A stretch of DNA of 45,667 nt from an uncultured Dorea sp. (GCA_948602995.1 CAPEBR010000029.1:1-45667); one strand, 5' to 3'; positions 7,654-17,304 are shown, counted from the first letter of the stretch. The notes: generated by a model from the sequence alone, not told the origin. Numbers and translations are program-made.

Positions 7654-9816
7654 CTATTCTTCCCTGCCGCGGGCCTTTCTAGTATGATGGATCCGTTCCC
7701 TGATCCCCTTCAGGACAGGAAGGCGGATTCCCTTAAGCTTCTCCAGAATGGACCTCTCATCCGTATGAACCTCCGGCCTTGCATGGAGCGCCTCATCCAT
7801 AAACGCTGCCTGTGAATCAATATACGGCTCCTTCTGTTCTTTCTTTCTGTATTTACCATTGCTCTGCAGAACTCTCGCCTTCACATTGTCATTTAACATA
7901 ATCCGCAGATAATGGTTAATCTGCTTCTTAATATCCTCATCAAGCACAGGAGTTGCAACCTCCACACGCTTCTCTGTATTTCTCGTCATCATATCTGCGG
8001 AACCGATGTAAATCTTCTGCTCTGATCCTGTGCCAAAGCTGAAAATACGCGGATGTTCCAAATACCTTCCTACAATGCTCATAACCCGTACATTATCCGT
8101 ATACCCCGGTATTCCCGGAAGCAGACAGCAGATTCCTCTTACAATCAGGTCAATCCGCACCCCTGCGACTGATGCCTCGGATACTTTCCTGATGAAGTCC
8201 ACATCTGTCAGGGAGTTCATTTTCATAATAATGCGTCCGCTCGTGCCCTTCCGGATCTCCTCATCCATGAGATGAAGAACCTTCTGCTTCAGGCTTGTGG
8301 GAGCCACAATAAGATAATTATAGTTCCCGCTCAGATTTCCGATGGACATATTTTTAAAGAACTCCGTAGCATCTCTTCCAATTGCCGGATCAGCTGTCAT
8401 AAGTGACAGGTCTGTATACATCGCTGCCGTCTTTTCATTATAATTTCCAGTACCGATCTGTGTAATATACTGAATCTCATTCCGGTTCCTGTAAGTAATC
8501 AGGCAGATCTTTGAATGAACCTTATAATCATCAAATCCATAGATTACCCTGCATCCCGCCTCTTCCAGCCGCTCAGACCATCCGATATTATTCTGCTCGT
8601 CAAACCTGGCACGCAGCTCAATAAGCACCGTAACCTCTTTTCCGTTTTCCGCTGCCGCACAGAGATATTCCACAAGCCTTGCTTTCCTTGCCAGCCGGTA
8701 GATCGTAATCTTAATCGTCATGACATTGGGGTCTGCAGATGCCTCCTTAATAAGCTTTAGGAAAGGATTCATGCTCTCGTACGGATAAAAGAGCAGAATA
8801 TCCTTGCGCTTGATCTGCTTCATCAGGCTCCCTTCCTGTACACGCGGAGAATTCTGCGGCGCAAACGGCTGATAAGAAAGGGGCCGCTTCATGGCTTCCG
8901 GAAGTTCGCCGCTTATGGTAAAGATATAGGAAAGCTTCATAGGAATCTTCGTCCGGAAGATCTGATTCGGACGAATCTTAAATCTGTCGCAAAAATACTT
9001 CTCATTTTCCGGGGAAAGCTTTTCCGCCGTCTCCAGACGCACCACTGACATCTTCCGGCGTTTATGCAGAGTCTGCTTCATAAGATGCCGGAAATCATCA
9101 TTGACCTCCAGCGCCTCATCATCCGGCGCCACGTCAGCATTTCTCGTCACGCAGATATAATTCGGCTCTGACACCTCATACTGGGAAAAGACCAGATTCA
9201 GATATTCCACAATCACCTTTTCCATGCGGATATAACGAAGGTCATGTCCCGGGAGGTACAGCACATCCGAGATAAACTGCGGCACCGGGACAATCCCGAA
9301 CATGGATTTATCCTTCAGCTTCAGTGTTGCCGTCACATAGATCTCCTTATTCAGAAGATGTGGAAACGGGTGGTTCGCATCTACGATCTGGGGAGAAAGA
9401 ACGGGCAGAATCTGTTCCTTAAAATACTTTTTTACGTACTTTTTTTCCTGCTGCTCCAGCTCCTTAAAATCAAGGCCGCAGATCCCGTATGGATGAAGCT
9501 GCTTCTTAATCTCAGCATATGTCTTATCCCGTTCCTTGTAAAGGGGGGCTACTGTCTTAAAAATCTGTTCCAGCTGCTCATGCGGAGTCATCCCGGAACG
9601 GCTGTCTCTTGTATTGGCATCCGTATGAGCCATATCAAACAGGCTCCCTACACGAATCATAAAAAACTCATCCAGGTTGCTTGTGAATATGGCAACGAAT
9701 TTCATACGCTCCAGGAGAGGAACTGACGGATCCTGCGCCTCCTCCAGTACCCGCTGATTGAACTTAAGCCATGACAATTCACGGTTCTGCGTAAAATTCG
9801 AGATATTTCTATCCAT
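7654..9816 (-). CDS. ppk1: Polyphosphate kinase 1
   Basis: Predicted to polymerise the gamma-phosphate of ATP into polyphosphate, reversibly. It is full length at 720 aa and opens with the family motif NRELSWLKFNQRVLEEA. The autophosphorylated histidine is in VHSKICLI (H434 from this start), with the second conserved histidine in EHPRIFSFG. The conserved loop FDEQNNIGWSERLEEAG is present. Two in-frame ATGs lie close together; the second (9816) is preferred because GAGG is 8 nt upstream, whereas the first (9822) nearly touches it. It belongs to the argH-asd-ppk-topB run. Confidence 0.95.
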   Translation of the reverse strand: MDRNISNFTQNRELSWLKFNQRVLEEAQDPSVPLLERMKFVAIFTSNLDEFFMIRVGSLFDMAHTDANTRDSRSGMTPHEQLEQIFKTVAPLYKERDKTYAEIKKQLHPYGICGLDFKELEQQEKKYVKKYFKEQILPVLSPQIVDANHPFPHLLNKEIYVTATLKLKDKSMFGIVPVPQFISDVLYLPGHDLRYIRMEKVIVEYLNLVFSQYEVSEPNYICVTRNADVAPDDEALEVNDDFRHLMKQTLHKRRKMSVVRLETAEKLSPENEKYFCDRFKIRPNQIFRTKIPMKLSYIFTISGELPEAMKRPLSYQPFAPQNSPRVQEGSLMKQIKRKDILLFYPYESMNPFLKLIKEASADPNVMTIKITIYRLARKARLVEYLCAAAENGKEVTVLIELRARFDEQNNIGWSERLEEAGCRVIYGFDDYKVHSKICLITYRNRNEIQYITQIGTGNYNEKTAAMYTDLSLMTADPAIGRDATEFFKNMSIGNLSGNYNYLIVAPTSLKQKVLHLMDEEIRKGTSGRIIMKMNSLTDVDFIRKVSEASVAGVRIDLIVRGICCLLPGIPGYTDNVRVMSIVGRYLEHPRIFSFGTGSEQKIYIGSADMMTRNTEKRVEVATPVLDEDIKKQINHYLRIMLNDNVKARVLQSNGKYRKKEQKEPYIDSQAAFMDEALHARPEVHTDERSILEKLKGIRLPVLKGIRERIHHTRKARGREE

Positions 9817-9854
9817 AATCATATCCTCGTCTCATATATATTCTGATCACTGCC

Positions 9855-10940
9855 CTATTTTGCGCTGATGTATCCTTTTTTTGTAAGCGCTTCCGCACAG
9901 AGTACTGCACCCCCTGCCGCGCCGCGCACAGTATTGTGGGAAAGTCCTACGAATTTATAATCAAATAACGTATCCTCCCTGAGACGTCCGATGGAGATTC
10001 CCATTCCGTTTTCATAATCCACGTCCAGGCTTACCTGGGGGCGGTTATCCTCCTCAAGATACTGAATAAACTGCTTTGGCGCGCCTGGAAGACCTGCCTC
10101 CTGCGGGAATCCTTTATAGCTTACCAGCTTCCTGATCAGTTCTTCTTTGGAAGGCTTCTTCTCGAAATTAATAAATACAGCCGCCGTATGTCCGTCCAGT
10201 ACCGGAACGCGGATACACTGACAGGTAATCCTCGGAAGTTCTGCCTTCACAATCTCCCCGTTCTCCACATGTCCCAGTACGCGGAGCGGCTCCTGCTCAC
10301 TCTTCTCCTCTTCCCCGCCGATATACGGAATTATATTCTCTGTCATCTCCGGCCATTCCTTAAAGGTCTTTCCGGCGCCTGAAATCGCCTGGTATGTGGT
10401 CGCCACAACCTCCTTCGGCCCGAATTCCTTCCATGCCGCAAGGCACGGCGTATAACTCTGGATGGAACAGTTCGGCTTTACGGCAATAAAACCTCTCGTT
10501 GTTCCAAGACGCTTTCTCTGAGCCTCTATCACCTCAAAATGCTCTGCATTGATCTCCGGAACTACCATGGGAACATCCGGCGTCCATCTGTGGGCGCTGT
10601 TATTGGATACAACCGGCGTCTCTGTCCTTGCATAAGCCTCCTCGATGGCACGGATCTCATCCTTCGTCATATCAACCGCACTAAACACAAAATCCACAGT
10701 AGCGGCAACCTTCTCCACCTCGTTTACATCAAGAACAACCAGCTTCTTCACACCCTCCGGCACAGGCTTTTTCATCTTCCAGCGGTCTCCTGCCGCCTCC
10801 TCATAGGTCTTTCCTGCTGACCTGGGGCTTGCCGCCACTGTTACCACCTCGAACCACGGATGATCCTCAAGCAGAGAAATGAAACGCTGTCCGACCATTC
10901 CTGTTGCACCTAATATTCCTACTCTTAATTTTCTATCCAT
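9855..10940 (-). CDS. asd: Aspartate-semialdehyde dehydrogenase
   Basis: Predicted NADPH-dependent reduction of aspartyl phosphate to aspartate semialdehyde, the branch step to lysine/diaminopimelate, threonine and methionine. The 361-aa product has the nucleotide-binding loop GATGMVGQ (11-18), the nucleophile C158 in KPNCSIQ and the acid/base H251 in VLDGHTAAVF. Overall it looks like the archaeal/fungal-type enzyme rather than the E. coli type. The start has AGGAGGAGG 7 nt upstream. Neighbours on the same strand are argH (52 nt before) and ppk (38 nt after). Confidence 0.95.
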   Translation of the reverse strand: MDRKLRVGILGATGMVGQRFISLLEDHPWFEVVTVAASPRSAGKTYEEAAGDRWKMKKPVPEGVKKLVVLDVNEVEKVAATVDFVFSAVDMTKDEIRAIEEAYARTETPVVSNNSAHRWTPDVPMVVPEINAEHFEVIEAQRKRLGTTRGFIAVKPNCSIQSYTPCLAAWKEFGPKEVVATTYQAISGAGKTFKEWPEMTENIIPYIGGEEEKSEQEPLRVLGHVENGEIVKAELPRITCQCIRVPVLDGHTAAVFINFEKKPSKEELIRKLVSYKGFPQEAGLPGAPKQFIQYLEEDNRPQVSLDVDYENGMGISIGRLREDTLFDYKFVGLSHNTVRGAAGGAVLCAEALTKKGYISAK

Positions 10941-10992
10941 TGTAAAGCCTCCTCCTGTCTCTTCAGTTATGCTGGGCGTCAGATAAATGTAG

Positions 10993-12393
10993 TTACGTTA
11001 ATTCCAGCTCTGTCTCATATGCTTCCATATATTTCCTGTAGATCTGAATCACCTCTTCCATTGCCTCCATTCCCGGAGCGCCGACAGTTGTCCGTCTGCT
11101 CACACAGGTCCTCAGGCTGATGGCATTATAGATGTCCTCCTTAAATACCGGACAGATCTTCTGATATTCCTTGATCGGAAGGTCATCCAGCGGAACTTTT
11201 TTTTCAATACACTTAAGCACCAGCTGACCGACCATCCCGTGGGCGTCACGAAACGGTACGCCCCGGTTTACCAGATAATCCGCCACATCCGTTGCATTGG
11301 TAAAGCCCTGCTTTGCACTGTCCTTCATCCGGTCAGAGTGAAACCGCATGGTACGGAGCATCCCGGCAAACAGGGAAATGCATGCCTTCACACTGTCGAT
11401 CGCATCAAATGTCCACTCCTTATCCTCCTGCATATCCTTATTATATGCAAGCGGGAGACCCTTCATCGTCACTAGAAGTGCATTAAGGGCGCCGTACACA
11501 CGCCCGGTCTTTCCTCTTACAAGCTCCGCAATATCCGGGTTCTTCTTCTGAGGCATAATACTGCTTCCCGTACTGTAGCTGTCATCAATCTCCACAAACT
11601 GGTATTCATTAGAGTTCCACATAATCACTTCCTCTGAAAACCGGCTCAGATGCATCATGATAATAGATAATGCCGACAGGAATTCAATCAGATAATCCCT
11701 GTCTGATACACCGTCAATGCTGTTCAGGGACGGTCCGTCAAATCCTAAAAGCTTCGCTGTATACTTCCGGTCCAGAGGATAGGTAGTCCCCGCCAGGGCC
11801 CCGCTTCCAAGAGGACAGGTATCCATCCTTTTATGAATATCATTGATTCTCTCATGGTCCCTTTTAAACATCTCAAAATAAGCGCCCATATGGTGGGCAA
11901 GGGTAATGGGCTGGGCCTTCTGAAGGTGGGTAAAACCTGGCATAAAGGTATCAAGATGCTCCTCCATAATTCCGAGGATTGCATACAGCAGCTCTTCAAT
12001 CAGATTATCCAGAACCAGAATTTCATCCCGGATATAGAGCTTCATGTCAAGCGCCACCTGGTCATTCCTGCTTCTGCCGGTATGCAGCTTCTTCCCTGCA
12101 TCCCCGATCCGCTCAATTAAAACGGATTCCACAAAGCTGTGGATATCCTCATATTTATCTGTAATCTTAAGACGCCCCTGAGTCAGATCCTCCATAATTC
12201 CAGTAAGGCCCGCTATGATCTTCTCTTTCTCTGTCTCATTCAATATACCTTTTCTTGAAAGCATCATGACATGGGCAATGCTTCCCTTGATATCCTGCGC
12301 ATAAAATCTCTGATCAAACGATATGGAGGCATTAAACTTATATACAACATCATCCGTTTCCTTCGTGAAACGTCCTCCCCATAGCTGCGCCAT
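10993..12393 (-). CDS. argH: Argininosuccinate lyase
   Basis: Last step of arginine synthesis: argininosuccinate to arginine and fumarate. The 466-aa product is normal for the family. The fumarase/aspartase signature GSSIMPQKKNPD is at 276-287, with the catalytic loop serine; HLQKAQPITLAHH (from 156) and TGRSRNDQ are also conserved. The start has AAAGGAAG 7 nt upstream. It is the first gene of a six-gene minus-strand run, with a sigma-A promoter about 80 nt upstream. argG is not in the window. Confidence 0.96.
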   Translation of the reverse strand: MAQLWGGRFTKETDDVVYKFNASISFDQRFYAQDIKGSIAHVMMLSRKGILNETEKEKIIAGLTGIMEDLTQGRLKITDKYEDIHSFVESVLIERIGDAGKKLHTGRSRNDQVALDMKLYIRDEILVLDNLIEELLYAILGIMEEHLDTFMPGFTHLQKAQPITLAHHMGAYFEMFKRDHERINDIHKRMDTCPLGSGALAGTTYPLDRKYTAKLLGFDGPSLNSIDGVSDRDYLIEFLSALSIIMMHLSRFSEEVIMWNSNEYQFVEIDDSYSTGSSIMPQKKNPDIAELVRGKTGRVYGALNALLVTMKGLPLAYNKDMQEDKEWTFDAIDSVKACISLFAGMLRTMRFHSDRMKDSAKQGFTNATDVADYLVNRGVPFRDAHGMVGQLVLKCIEKKVPLDDLPIKEYQKICPVFKEDIYNAISLRTCVSRRTTVGAPGMEAMEEVIQIYRKYMEAYETELELT

Positions 12394-12463
12394 ATGTACA
12401 CTTCCTTTCTCAAACGTATTTCATGAATCATTATCTGAACTATTAAAAGTTTTAATCAATCTT

Positions 12464-12492
12464 ATCATATTGTATCAAAAAATGGAATACAA
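12464..12492 (-). promoter_or_regulatory. Sigma-A promoter for argH and following genes
   Basis: On the minus strand, TTGTAT, 17 nt, TATGAT. Between it and argH is the perfect inverted repeat ATTAAAA-C-TTTTAAT (12442-12456), possibly an operator. An arginine-repressor box was not clearly recognisable. Confidence 0.6.
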
Positions 12493-12506
12493 GTCATCTA
12501 CTTTTT

Positions 12507-13106
12507 CTATAACCGCGAATATTCACATCCACAATAATTCTGGCGGTAAAGGCCATACTCTTTTGACAGCTCTATAGAACGCCTGTATCCGTTCTTTTTC
12601 TTAAAGTCCGACTGCAGATAAGCGACCCCGTACTCTTTTTCCAGTCTCGTGCCGATCTCATTCAGACGGTCTGCATTTTTTAGCGGACTTATACTTAAGG
12701 TTGTAGTAAAATAATCAAACTCCCCCTTTCTGGCAAGCCCGGCTGTCTCCCTGAGGCGGAGTTCGTAGCATTTCAGGCATCGCTCTCCTCCCTCCTTAAG
12801 ATGCTCAAGTCCTCTGGCCATCTCCTGGAATCGCTCTCTGTCATAGCTTCCGGCTATGAAGGCTGCCGGATGCTTTAGCTTCATATCACTTAACAGTGTC
12901 TGCTGCTCCAGAATCCGCTTTGTATACTCGCTTTCCGGATAGATATTGGGATTATAATAGAACACCGTAATCTCAAAATAGTCACTCAGATATTCCAGAA
13001 CATAGCTGCTGCAAGGCGCACAGCAGCTGTGAAGAAGAAGGCGCGGCACCCGTTCCTCCTTTTTTAATTTCTCAATTAATTTATCCAGCTCTCTCTGATA
13101 ATTCAT
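12507..13106 (-). CDS. queH: Epoxyqueuosine reductase QueH
   Basis: Predicted to reduce epoxyqueuosine to queuosine in tRNA, the non-orthologous replacement for QueG. The 199-aa product carries the family cysteine motifs HSCCAPCS near the N-terminus, CLKCY in the middle and YCGCEYS at the end, matching the 4Fe-4S plus extra metal arrangement known for QueH (DUF208). The chosen ATG (13106) has AAGGAG 7 nt upstream; the upstream extension of the frame is not supported. It is a single gene, divergent from the ABC transporter pair. Confidence 0.92.
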   Translation of the reverse strand: MNYQRELDKLIEKLKKEERVPRLLLHSCCAPCSSYVLEYLSDYFEITVFYYNPNIYPESEYTKRILEQQTLLSDMKLKHPAAFIAGSYDRERFQEMARGLEHLKEGGERCLKCYELRLRETAGLARKGEFDYFTTTLSISPLKNADRLNEIGTRLEKEYGVAYLQSDFKKKNGYRRSIELSKEYGLYRQNYCGCEYSRL

Positions 13107-13182
13107 GGCTTTTCTCCTTAAAGTATACTCTGTTACGTTCCATAATCTGAAGGTCATGAATCGTAATAATGCTCTTCTGAAA

Positions 13183-13211
13183 ATTATAGCTTTTCCTCAG
13201 GCATATGGCAA
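13183..13211 (-). promoter_or_regulatory. Sigma-A promoter for queH
   Basis: On the minus strand, TTGCCA, 17 nt, TATAAT, about 80 nt upstream of queH. It is close to consensus. Confidence 0.65.
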
Positions 13212-13290
13212 GAGGAAATAAGTTATGCTGCACGGAAAAAAGTTTTCTACATACTATAAAATATATGTAAACTTTTACCGGAGGTTTTCT

Positions 13291-14058
13291 ATGGAGCAAG
13301 TACTAGAACTTAAGAATATCCATTACGCCTATCATAACCTCGAAGGAGAGACGCCTGCCCTCTCGGATATCTCCTTTGCGCTTGGTACAGGAGAATTTGT
13401 TGCAATCGTCGGACCGTCAGGCTGCGGAAAATCCACACTGCTCTCACTGATTGCAGGCCTTCTGGTTCCAGAAAAAGGACTGATTAAAATCAACGGAAAA
13501 TATTTACGGGAAAGTACAACAAATGTGGGCTATATGTTACAGCATGACGAGCTGTTCGAATGGCGGACTGTGTATAATAACGTCATCCTCGGGCTGGAAA
13601 TTCAGCATATGCTCACCGCCAGAACCCGGGAAAAAGCACATGAGCTTCTGGATTTTTACGGACTGAGGCGCTTCGAAAAGGCAAGACCGTCCGAGCTCTC
13701 AGGAGGAATGCGTCAGCGTGCTGCCCTTATACGGACACTGGTTCTTGACCCGGATCTTCTTCTTTTGGATGAACCCTTTTCTGCACTTGATTATCAGACG
13801 AGACTCACCGTAGGCGATGACATCGGGCAGATCATCCGGCAGGAAAAAAAGGCTGCCCTTCTTGTTACCCATGACCTGTCAGAAGCCATCTCACTGGCGG
13901 ACCGGGTAATTATACTCTCCGGCCGCCCGGCAACAATCAGGCAGACGATCCCCCTGATCTTTGATCTTGACGAAGACACCCCTCTTGCCAGGAGGAATTC
14001 ACCTGAATTCAAAACATATTTCAACTTAATATGGAAGGAGCTGAATACCGATGAGTAA
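13291..14058 (+). CDS. ABC importer ATPase, nitrate/sulfonate/taurine (SsuB/TauB) type
   Basis: A 255-aa ATPase powering an inner-membrane importer. Walker A GPSGCGKST is at 41-49, signature LSGGMRQR at 136-143, Walker B LLLLDEP at 156-162 and the H-loop histidine at 194. The start has GGAGG 6 nt upstream; a longer open frame is ignored. Sequence style fits the NitT/TauT family (nitrate, sulfonate, taurine, thiamine-precursor importers). It overlaps the permease gene by 8 nt, so the two are translationally coupled. No substrate-binding protein is encoded beside them, so the ligand is unknown. Confidence 0.88.
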   Translation: MEQVLELKNIHYAYHNLEGETPALSDISFALGTGEFVAIVGPSGCGKSTLLSLIAGLLVPEKGLIKINGKYLRESTTNVGYMLQHDELFEWRTVYNNVILGLEIQHMLTARTREKAHELLDFYGLRRFEKARPSELSGGMRQRAALIRTLVLDPDLLLLDEPFSALDYQTRLTVGDDIGQIIRQEKKAALLVTHDLSEAISLADRVIILSGRPATIRQTIPLIFDLDEDTPLARRNSPEFKTYFNLIWKELNTDE

Positions 14059-14848
14059 TCTTTCGAAAGAGCAGTACCGATACCTCCTCTGTGTAAAAAA
14101 ACACAAAAGAATTGTCCGTGTCTCCCGTATTCTCATTCTTTTGAGTTTCCTCTTCATATGGGAATTTACGGCAAATGCAGGAATCATTGACTCCTTTATT
14201 TTTAGCAGTCCGTCAAAGATTGCCCTGTGCTTCTGGGGTATGCTGCTGGATAAAAGCATTTTCCTTCACCTGGGGATTACCTTGTATGAGACAGTGATAA
14301 GCTTTCTCCTAGTAATTATTACCAGTATCCTGGCAGCAGTTGCCCTCTGGTTCAGCGCAAGGCTTTCCGAAATCCTGGATCCTTATCTAGTTGTACTGAA
14401 CAGTCTGCCAAAGTCAGCACTGGCACCGCTCCTGATCGTATGGCTCGGTGCCACCAGGACAACAATTATTGTCGCCGGTATGTCTGTTGCAATCTTTGGA
14501 AGCATTCTGAACCTTTACACAAGCTTTACTACTGTGGATCCCGGAAAAATTAAGCTGGTATATACGCTCCGGGGCACGAAATACCAGGCCCTTACCAAGG
14601 TGGTGCTTCCAAGCTCTGTTCCGGCGATTATCAGCAATATGAAGGTGAATATCGGTCTCTGCCTCGTGGGAGTCATTATCGGAGAATTCCTCGCCGCGAG
14701 GAACGGGCTGGGATATCTGATTATATACTCCAGTCAGGTGTTTAAAATGGATTGGCTCCTAATGAGCATCGTCCTTCTGTGTATTATGGCCACAATGCTT
14801 TATTCCCTGATCAATCTTTTAGAAAAATGGTGCATGCACCGTTTCTGA
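14051..14848 (+). CDS. ABC importer permease, SsuC/TauC type
   Basis: A 265-aa membrane protein with about six hydrophobic segments and a binding-protein-dependent transport (BPD) domain. The EAA-loop region is LRGTKYQALTKVVLPSSVPA (about residues 174-193), where the ATPase docks. It pairs with the preceding ATPase (8-nt overlap). The two genes form a minimal, binding-protein-less operon facing ktrA, with hairpins in between. Confidence 0.87.
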   Translation: MSNLSKEQYRYLLCVKKHKRIVRVSRILILLSFLFIWEFTANAGIIDSFIFSSPSKIALCFWGMLLDKSIFLHLGITLYETVISFLLVIITSILAAVALWFSARLSEILDPYLVVLNSLPKSALAPLLIVWLGATRTTIIVAGMSVAIFGSILNLYTSFTTVDPGKIKLVYTLRGTKYQALTKVVLPSSVPAIISNMKVNIGLCLVGVIIGEFLAARNGLGYLIIYSSQVFKMDWLLMSIVLLCIMATMLYSLINLLEKWCMHRF

Positions 14849-14896
14849 CATAAAGCCGCACTTGGATCCTGCCAAAGCGTCAGACACTATCCATAT

Positions 14897-14924
14897 GTCT
14901 TTTGTCCATGAGATGACAAAAGAC
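14897..14924 (+). terminator. Hairpin after the ABC operon
   Basis: 10-bp perfect stem GTCTTTTGTC / GACAAAAGAC with an 8-nt loop, 48 nt after the permease stop. It lacks a T-run on the plus strand, so termination is only probable. Confidence 0.4.
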
Positions 14925-14930
14925 AAAAAT

Positions 14931-14954
14931 CAGGAGATGCCAGAGCACCTCCTG
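14931..14954 (-). terminator. Intrinsic terminator of the KtrAB operon
   Basis: Stem CAGGAGATGC / GCACCTCCTG with a 4-nt loop. On the minus strand it is followed directly by ATTTTTGTCTTTT, a good U-rich tail. It lies 54 nt beyond the ktrA stop codon. Confidence 0.65.
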
Positions 14955-15008
14955 TCTACATACCTATATAAATCACCAGCCGCGGACACAAGGCCATATG
15001 TTCAGGCA

Positions 15009-15653
15009 TTATATTTTTTCCAGAGCCTTATCAGCGCCGATGATCATAAGAATCATCTCTGCCTTAAGCGGCAGATCTGGATTCGGGGTGATCTCAATCT
15101 GGTCGCCCACCTTAATTCCCACTACATTTACATCATGATTCTTTCTTACATCTAACTCCTTCAGTGATTTCCCGACCCATTTTTTCGGAGTGGCAATCTC
15201 CACAATGCTATAGTCCGGCGACAGGGCAATCCAGTCTGCAAGATTCGCCGACACCAGATTCTTCGCAACCTTCTTTCCCATCTCCTCCTCTGGAAAGACA
15301 ATTGCATCTGCGCCAACCTTCTTTAACACCTCTGCATATCTTACATTAACCGCTTTACATAAGATATAGGGAATTCCTGCCTCCTTTGCTGCAAGGGTTG
15401 CCAGGATACTCCCCTCCAGGTTCTCCGAAGAGGCCACAACAATTCCATCAAAATTTTTCGAACCAAGGGAACTTAAAAGTTCCGGATTCTCTATATCTGC
15501 CTGCATGGCGTATGTAACCTTTTCCGCGATCTCATTTACACGCTCCATATCATGATCCACTGCTACAACATCACACCCGAGACGCTGCAGTGTAACAGCA
15601 ACACTGGCCCCGAAGCTTCCAAGACCTAATACAATAAATTGTTTTTTCATCAT
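15009..15653 (-). CDS. ktrA: Potassium uptake regulatory subunit (KtrA/TrkA, RCK domains)
   Basis: A 214-aa cytoplasmic gating ring subunit. The N-terminal RCK/Rossmann domain begins FIVLGLGSFGASVA with an acidic VAVDHD at the end of the second strand (nucleotide binding), and a C-terminal TrkA_C domain follows (VEIATPKKWVGKSLKELDVR to the end). The chosen ATG (15653) has AAGGG 7 nt upstream; a second ATG follows directly. It lies 110 nt downstream of ktrB on the same strand and probably forms an operon with it. Confidence 0.92.
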   Translation of the reverse strand: MMKKQFIVLGLGSFGASVAVTLQRLGCDVVAVDHDMERVNEIAEKVTYAMQADIENPELLSSLGSKNFDGIVVASSENLEGSILATLAAKEAGIPYILCKAVNVRYAEVLKKVGADAIVFPEEEMGKKVAKNLVSANLADWIALSPDYSIVEIATPKKWVGKSLKELDVRKNHDVNVVGIKVGDQIEITPNPDLPLKAEMILMIIGADKALEKI

Positions 15654-15763
15654 AAAGTTTCCCTTCCCATATATATCCTTTATATATCCCTTATGCATCC
15701 CCACGGCTCCTCCAGGCCATACAATAACTGTCCTGCTTCCTCTTTGCTCCCACATTCTTACTT

Positions 15764-17164
15764 CTAACCCACCATAATCTGCTCCTGCGGCAGACTCCGT
15801 ATCTTATCTCTTGGATGGGTCCTTCCTGCAAATGTAAGCACAAGAGACAACGGCCCCAGTCTTCCAATATACATCATAATCATCAGAATCACCTGGCTTG
15901 TCCTGCAAAGATGCGGCGTCAGATCCGCAGTAAGTCCCACTGTTCCTACAGCCGATGCAGTCTCATAGATAATGTCTGCAAGCGGAATACTGTCTGGTTC
16001 TATAAAAAGCACCGCAATGGTTCCGGTTATAAATACAGTAAACGCAACCATCACCACACAGAACCCTGTCCGGAAATTAGCAACTGAAATCCTCCTCCCC
16101 ATACATTCTGTATCATTGCCGCCCCGTACAAAAGTAAGACATGCAAGAAACAGCATGGCAAGGGTAGTTGTCTTCACTCCGCCTGCTGTTCCCCCGGGGG
16201 AGCCTCCGATAAACATCAGAATAGAACAGAATAGCTTTGATTCCGTATGAAGCGCCCCCTGGGGCATTGTATAAAACCCTGCTGTCCTTGTAGTAACCGA
16301 CTGGAACACAGAAGCCTGAAGTTTATGCCCCAGGTTCATATTCCCAATGGTATCCGGATTCCGGTATTCCGCGAAAAGGATAAAGCCTGTCCCGGCCGCA
16401 ATCAGAATCAGTGTCGTCACAACCGCAAGCTTTGTGTGAAGCTTAAGCCTTGGAAAATATCTTCCCATTCCATCCTCCCGGCGGACAGACTCCCTTAAAT
16501 TATCCAGTACGTCAAACCAGACGGTAAACCCAATACCACTCAGGATGATCAGAAGAATTGTTGTAACATTGATCACTGGATTTGTCACATAAGAGGCAAG
16601 ACTATTGTCTCCCAATATATCAATCCCCGCATTACAAAATGCTGAAATTGCATGAAACACAGAATACCAGATTCCGCGCAGCGCTCCATACTCCGGAACA
16701 AACTGGAATGCATACAGTACTGCGCCTCCCCCTTCGACTGCAAGGGTACCGATGATTATTTTTTTCACCATCCCCACAATTCCGCCGAGCCTCTGCGCCC
16801 CATATGCTTCCTGGAGAACCACCCTCTCTCTGAGAGTAATCCGGCGGCGAAGCAGAAGAAAAAATAACGCGGCACAGGCTATCACCCCAAGCCCGCCGAT
16901 CTGAATCAGTATAAGCAATACTACCTTTCCAAATAATGTAAACTGGGTTGCCGGCGTAATCGTAACCAGTCCTGTCACGCATACTGACGTCACAGATGTA
17001 AACATTGCGTCTGCAAATGCAATAGGTTCCTTATTACTAATTGGAAGATATAAGAGGATCGCACCCAGGAAAATAACCCCGAAAAATCCTGCAGCTGTCA
17101 CCCGCAGTGTATTCCATCTCATATTTTTATTGTTGTTTTTATTTTTTATCCGAACTTGTCTCAT
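15764..17164 (-). CDS. ktrB: Potassium uptake channel subunit (KtrB/TrkH)
   Basis: A 466-aa membrane protein of the SKT superfamily that forms the K+ translocation pore together with KtrA. The four degenerate pore loops are visible: TSVCVTGLVT, ISAFCNAGID, SVTTRTAGFYT and TASAVGTVGLTA, each with the filter glycine. The length is normal. The ribosome-binding site is poor (AAGG, 11 nt away), so an inner ATG at residue 15 remains possible. It is divergent from tRNA-Thr; a repeat module lies just upstream. Confidence 0.92.
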   Translation of the reverse strand: MRQVRIKNKNNNKNMRWNTLRVTAAGFFGVIFLGAILLYLPISNKEPIAFADAMFTSVTSVCVTGLVTITPATQFTLFGKVVLLILIQIGGLGVIACAALFFLLLRRRITLRERVVLQEAYGAQRLGGIVGMVKKIIIGTLAVEGGGAVLYAFQFVPEYGALRGIWYSVFHAISAFCNAGIDILGDNSLASYVTNPVINVTTILLIILSGIGFTVWFDVLDNLRESVRREDGMGRYFPRLKLHTKLAVVTTLILIAAGTGFILFAEYRNPDTIGNMNLGHKLQASVFQSVTTRTAGFYTMPQGALHTESKLFCSILMFIGGSPGGTAGGVKTTTLAMLFLACLTFVRGGNDTECMGRRISVANFRTGFCVVMVAFTVFITGTIAVLFIEPDSIPLADIIYETASAVGTVGLTADLTPHLCRTSQVILMIMMYIGRLGPLSLVLTFAGRTHPRDKIRSLPQEQIMVG

Positions 17165-17183
17165 TTTTTCTTATGCCTTTTTC

Positions 17184-17209
17184 TTACTGTTCACTCCGTG
17201 ACCAGTAAC
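17184..17209. repeat. Modular intergenic repeat, module A only
   Basis: Imperfect palindrome TTACTGTTCAC...GTGACCAGTAA (one mismatch in 11-bp arms). It is identical to the first module of the copy at 45551 and lies between ktrB and the tRNA promoter. Confidence 0.65.
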
Positions 17210-17247
17210 GCCTTTTTTTAAATTCTATTTTGATATGTAAAAAACAC

Positions 17248-17275
17248 TTGCAATTTTTTCAAAATGCGATATAAT
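17248..17275 (+). promoter_or_regulatory. Promoter of tRNA-Thr
   Basis: TTGCAA, 16 nt, TATAAT, ending 29 nt before the tRNA. It is A+T-rich upstream, as expected for a strong stable-RNA promoter. Confidence 0.75.
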
Positions 17276-17304
17276 ATTACTTGTGACTGCAAGAACTGCC
17301 ACAT

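Noticed and set aside
13107..13290. TPP or other riboswitch upstream of the ABC pair
   Set aside because: No conserved riboswitch core seen; the interval contains the queH promoter and little else.
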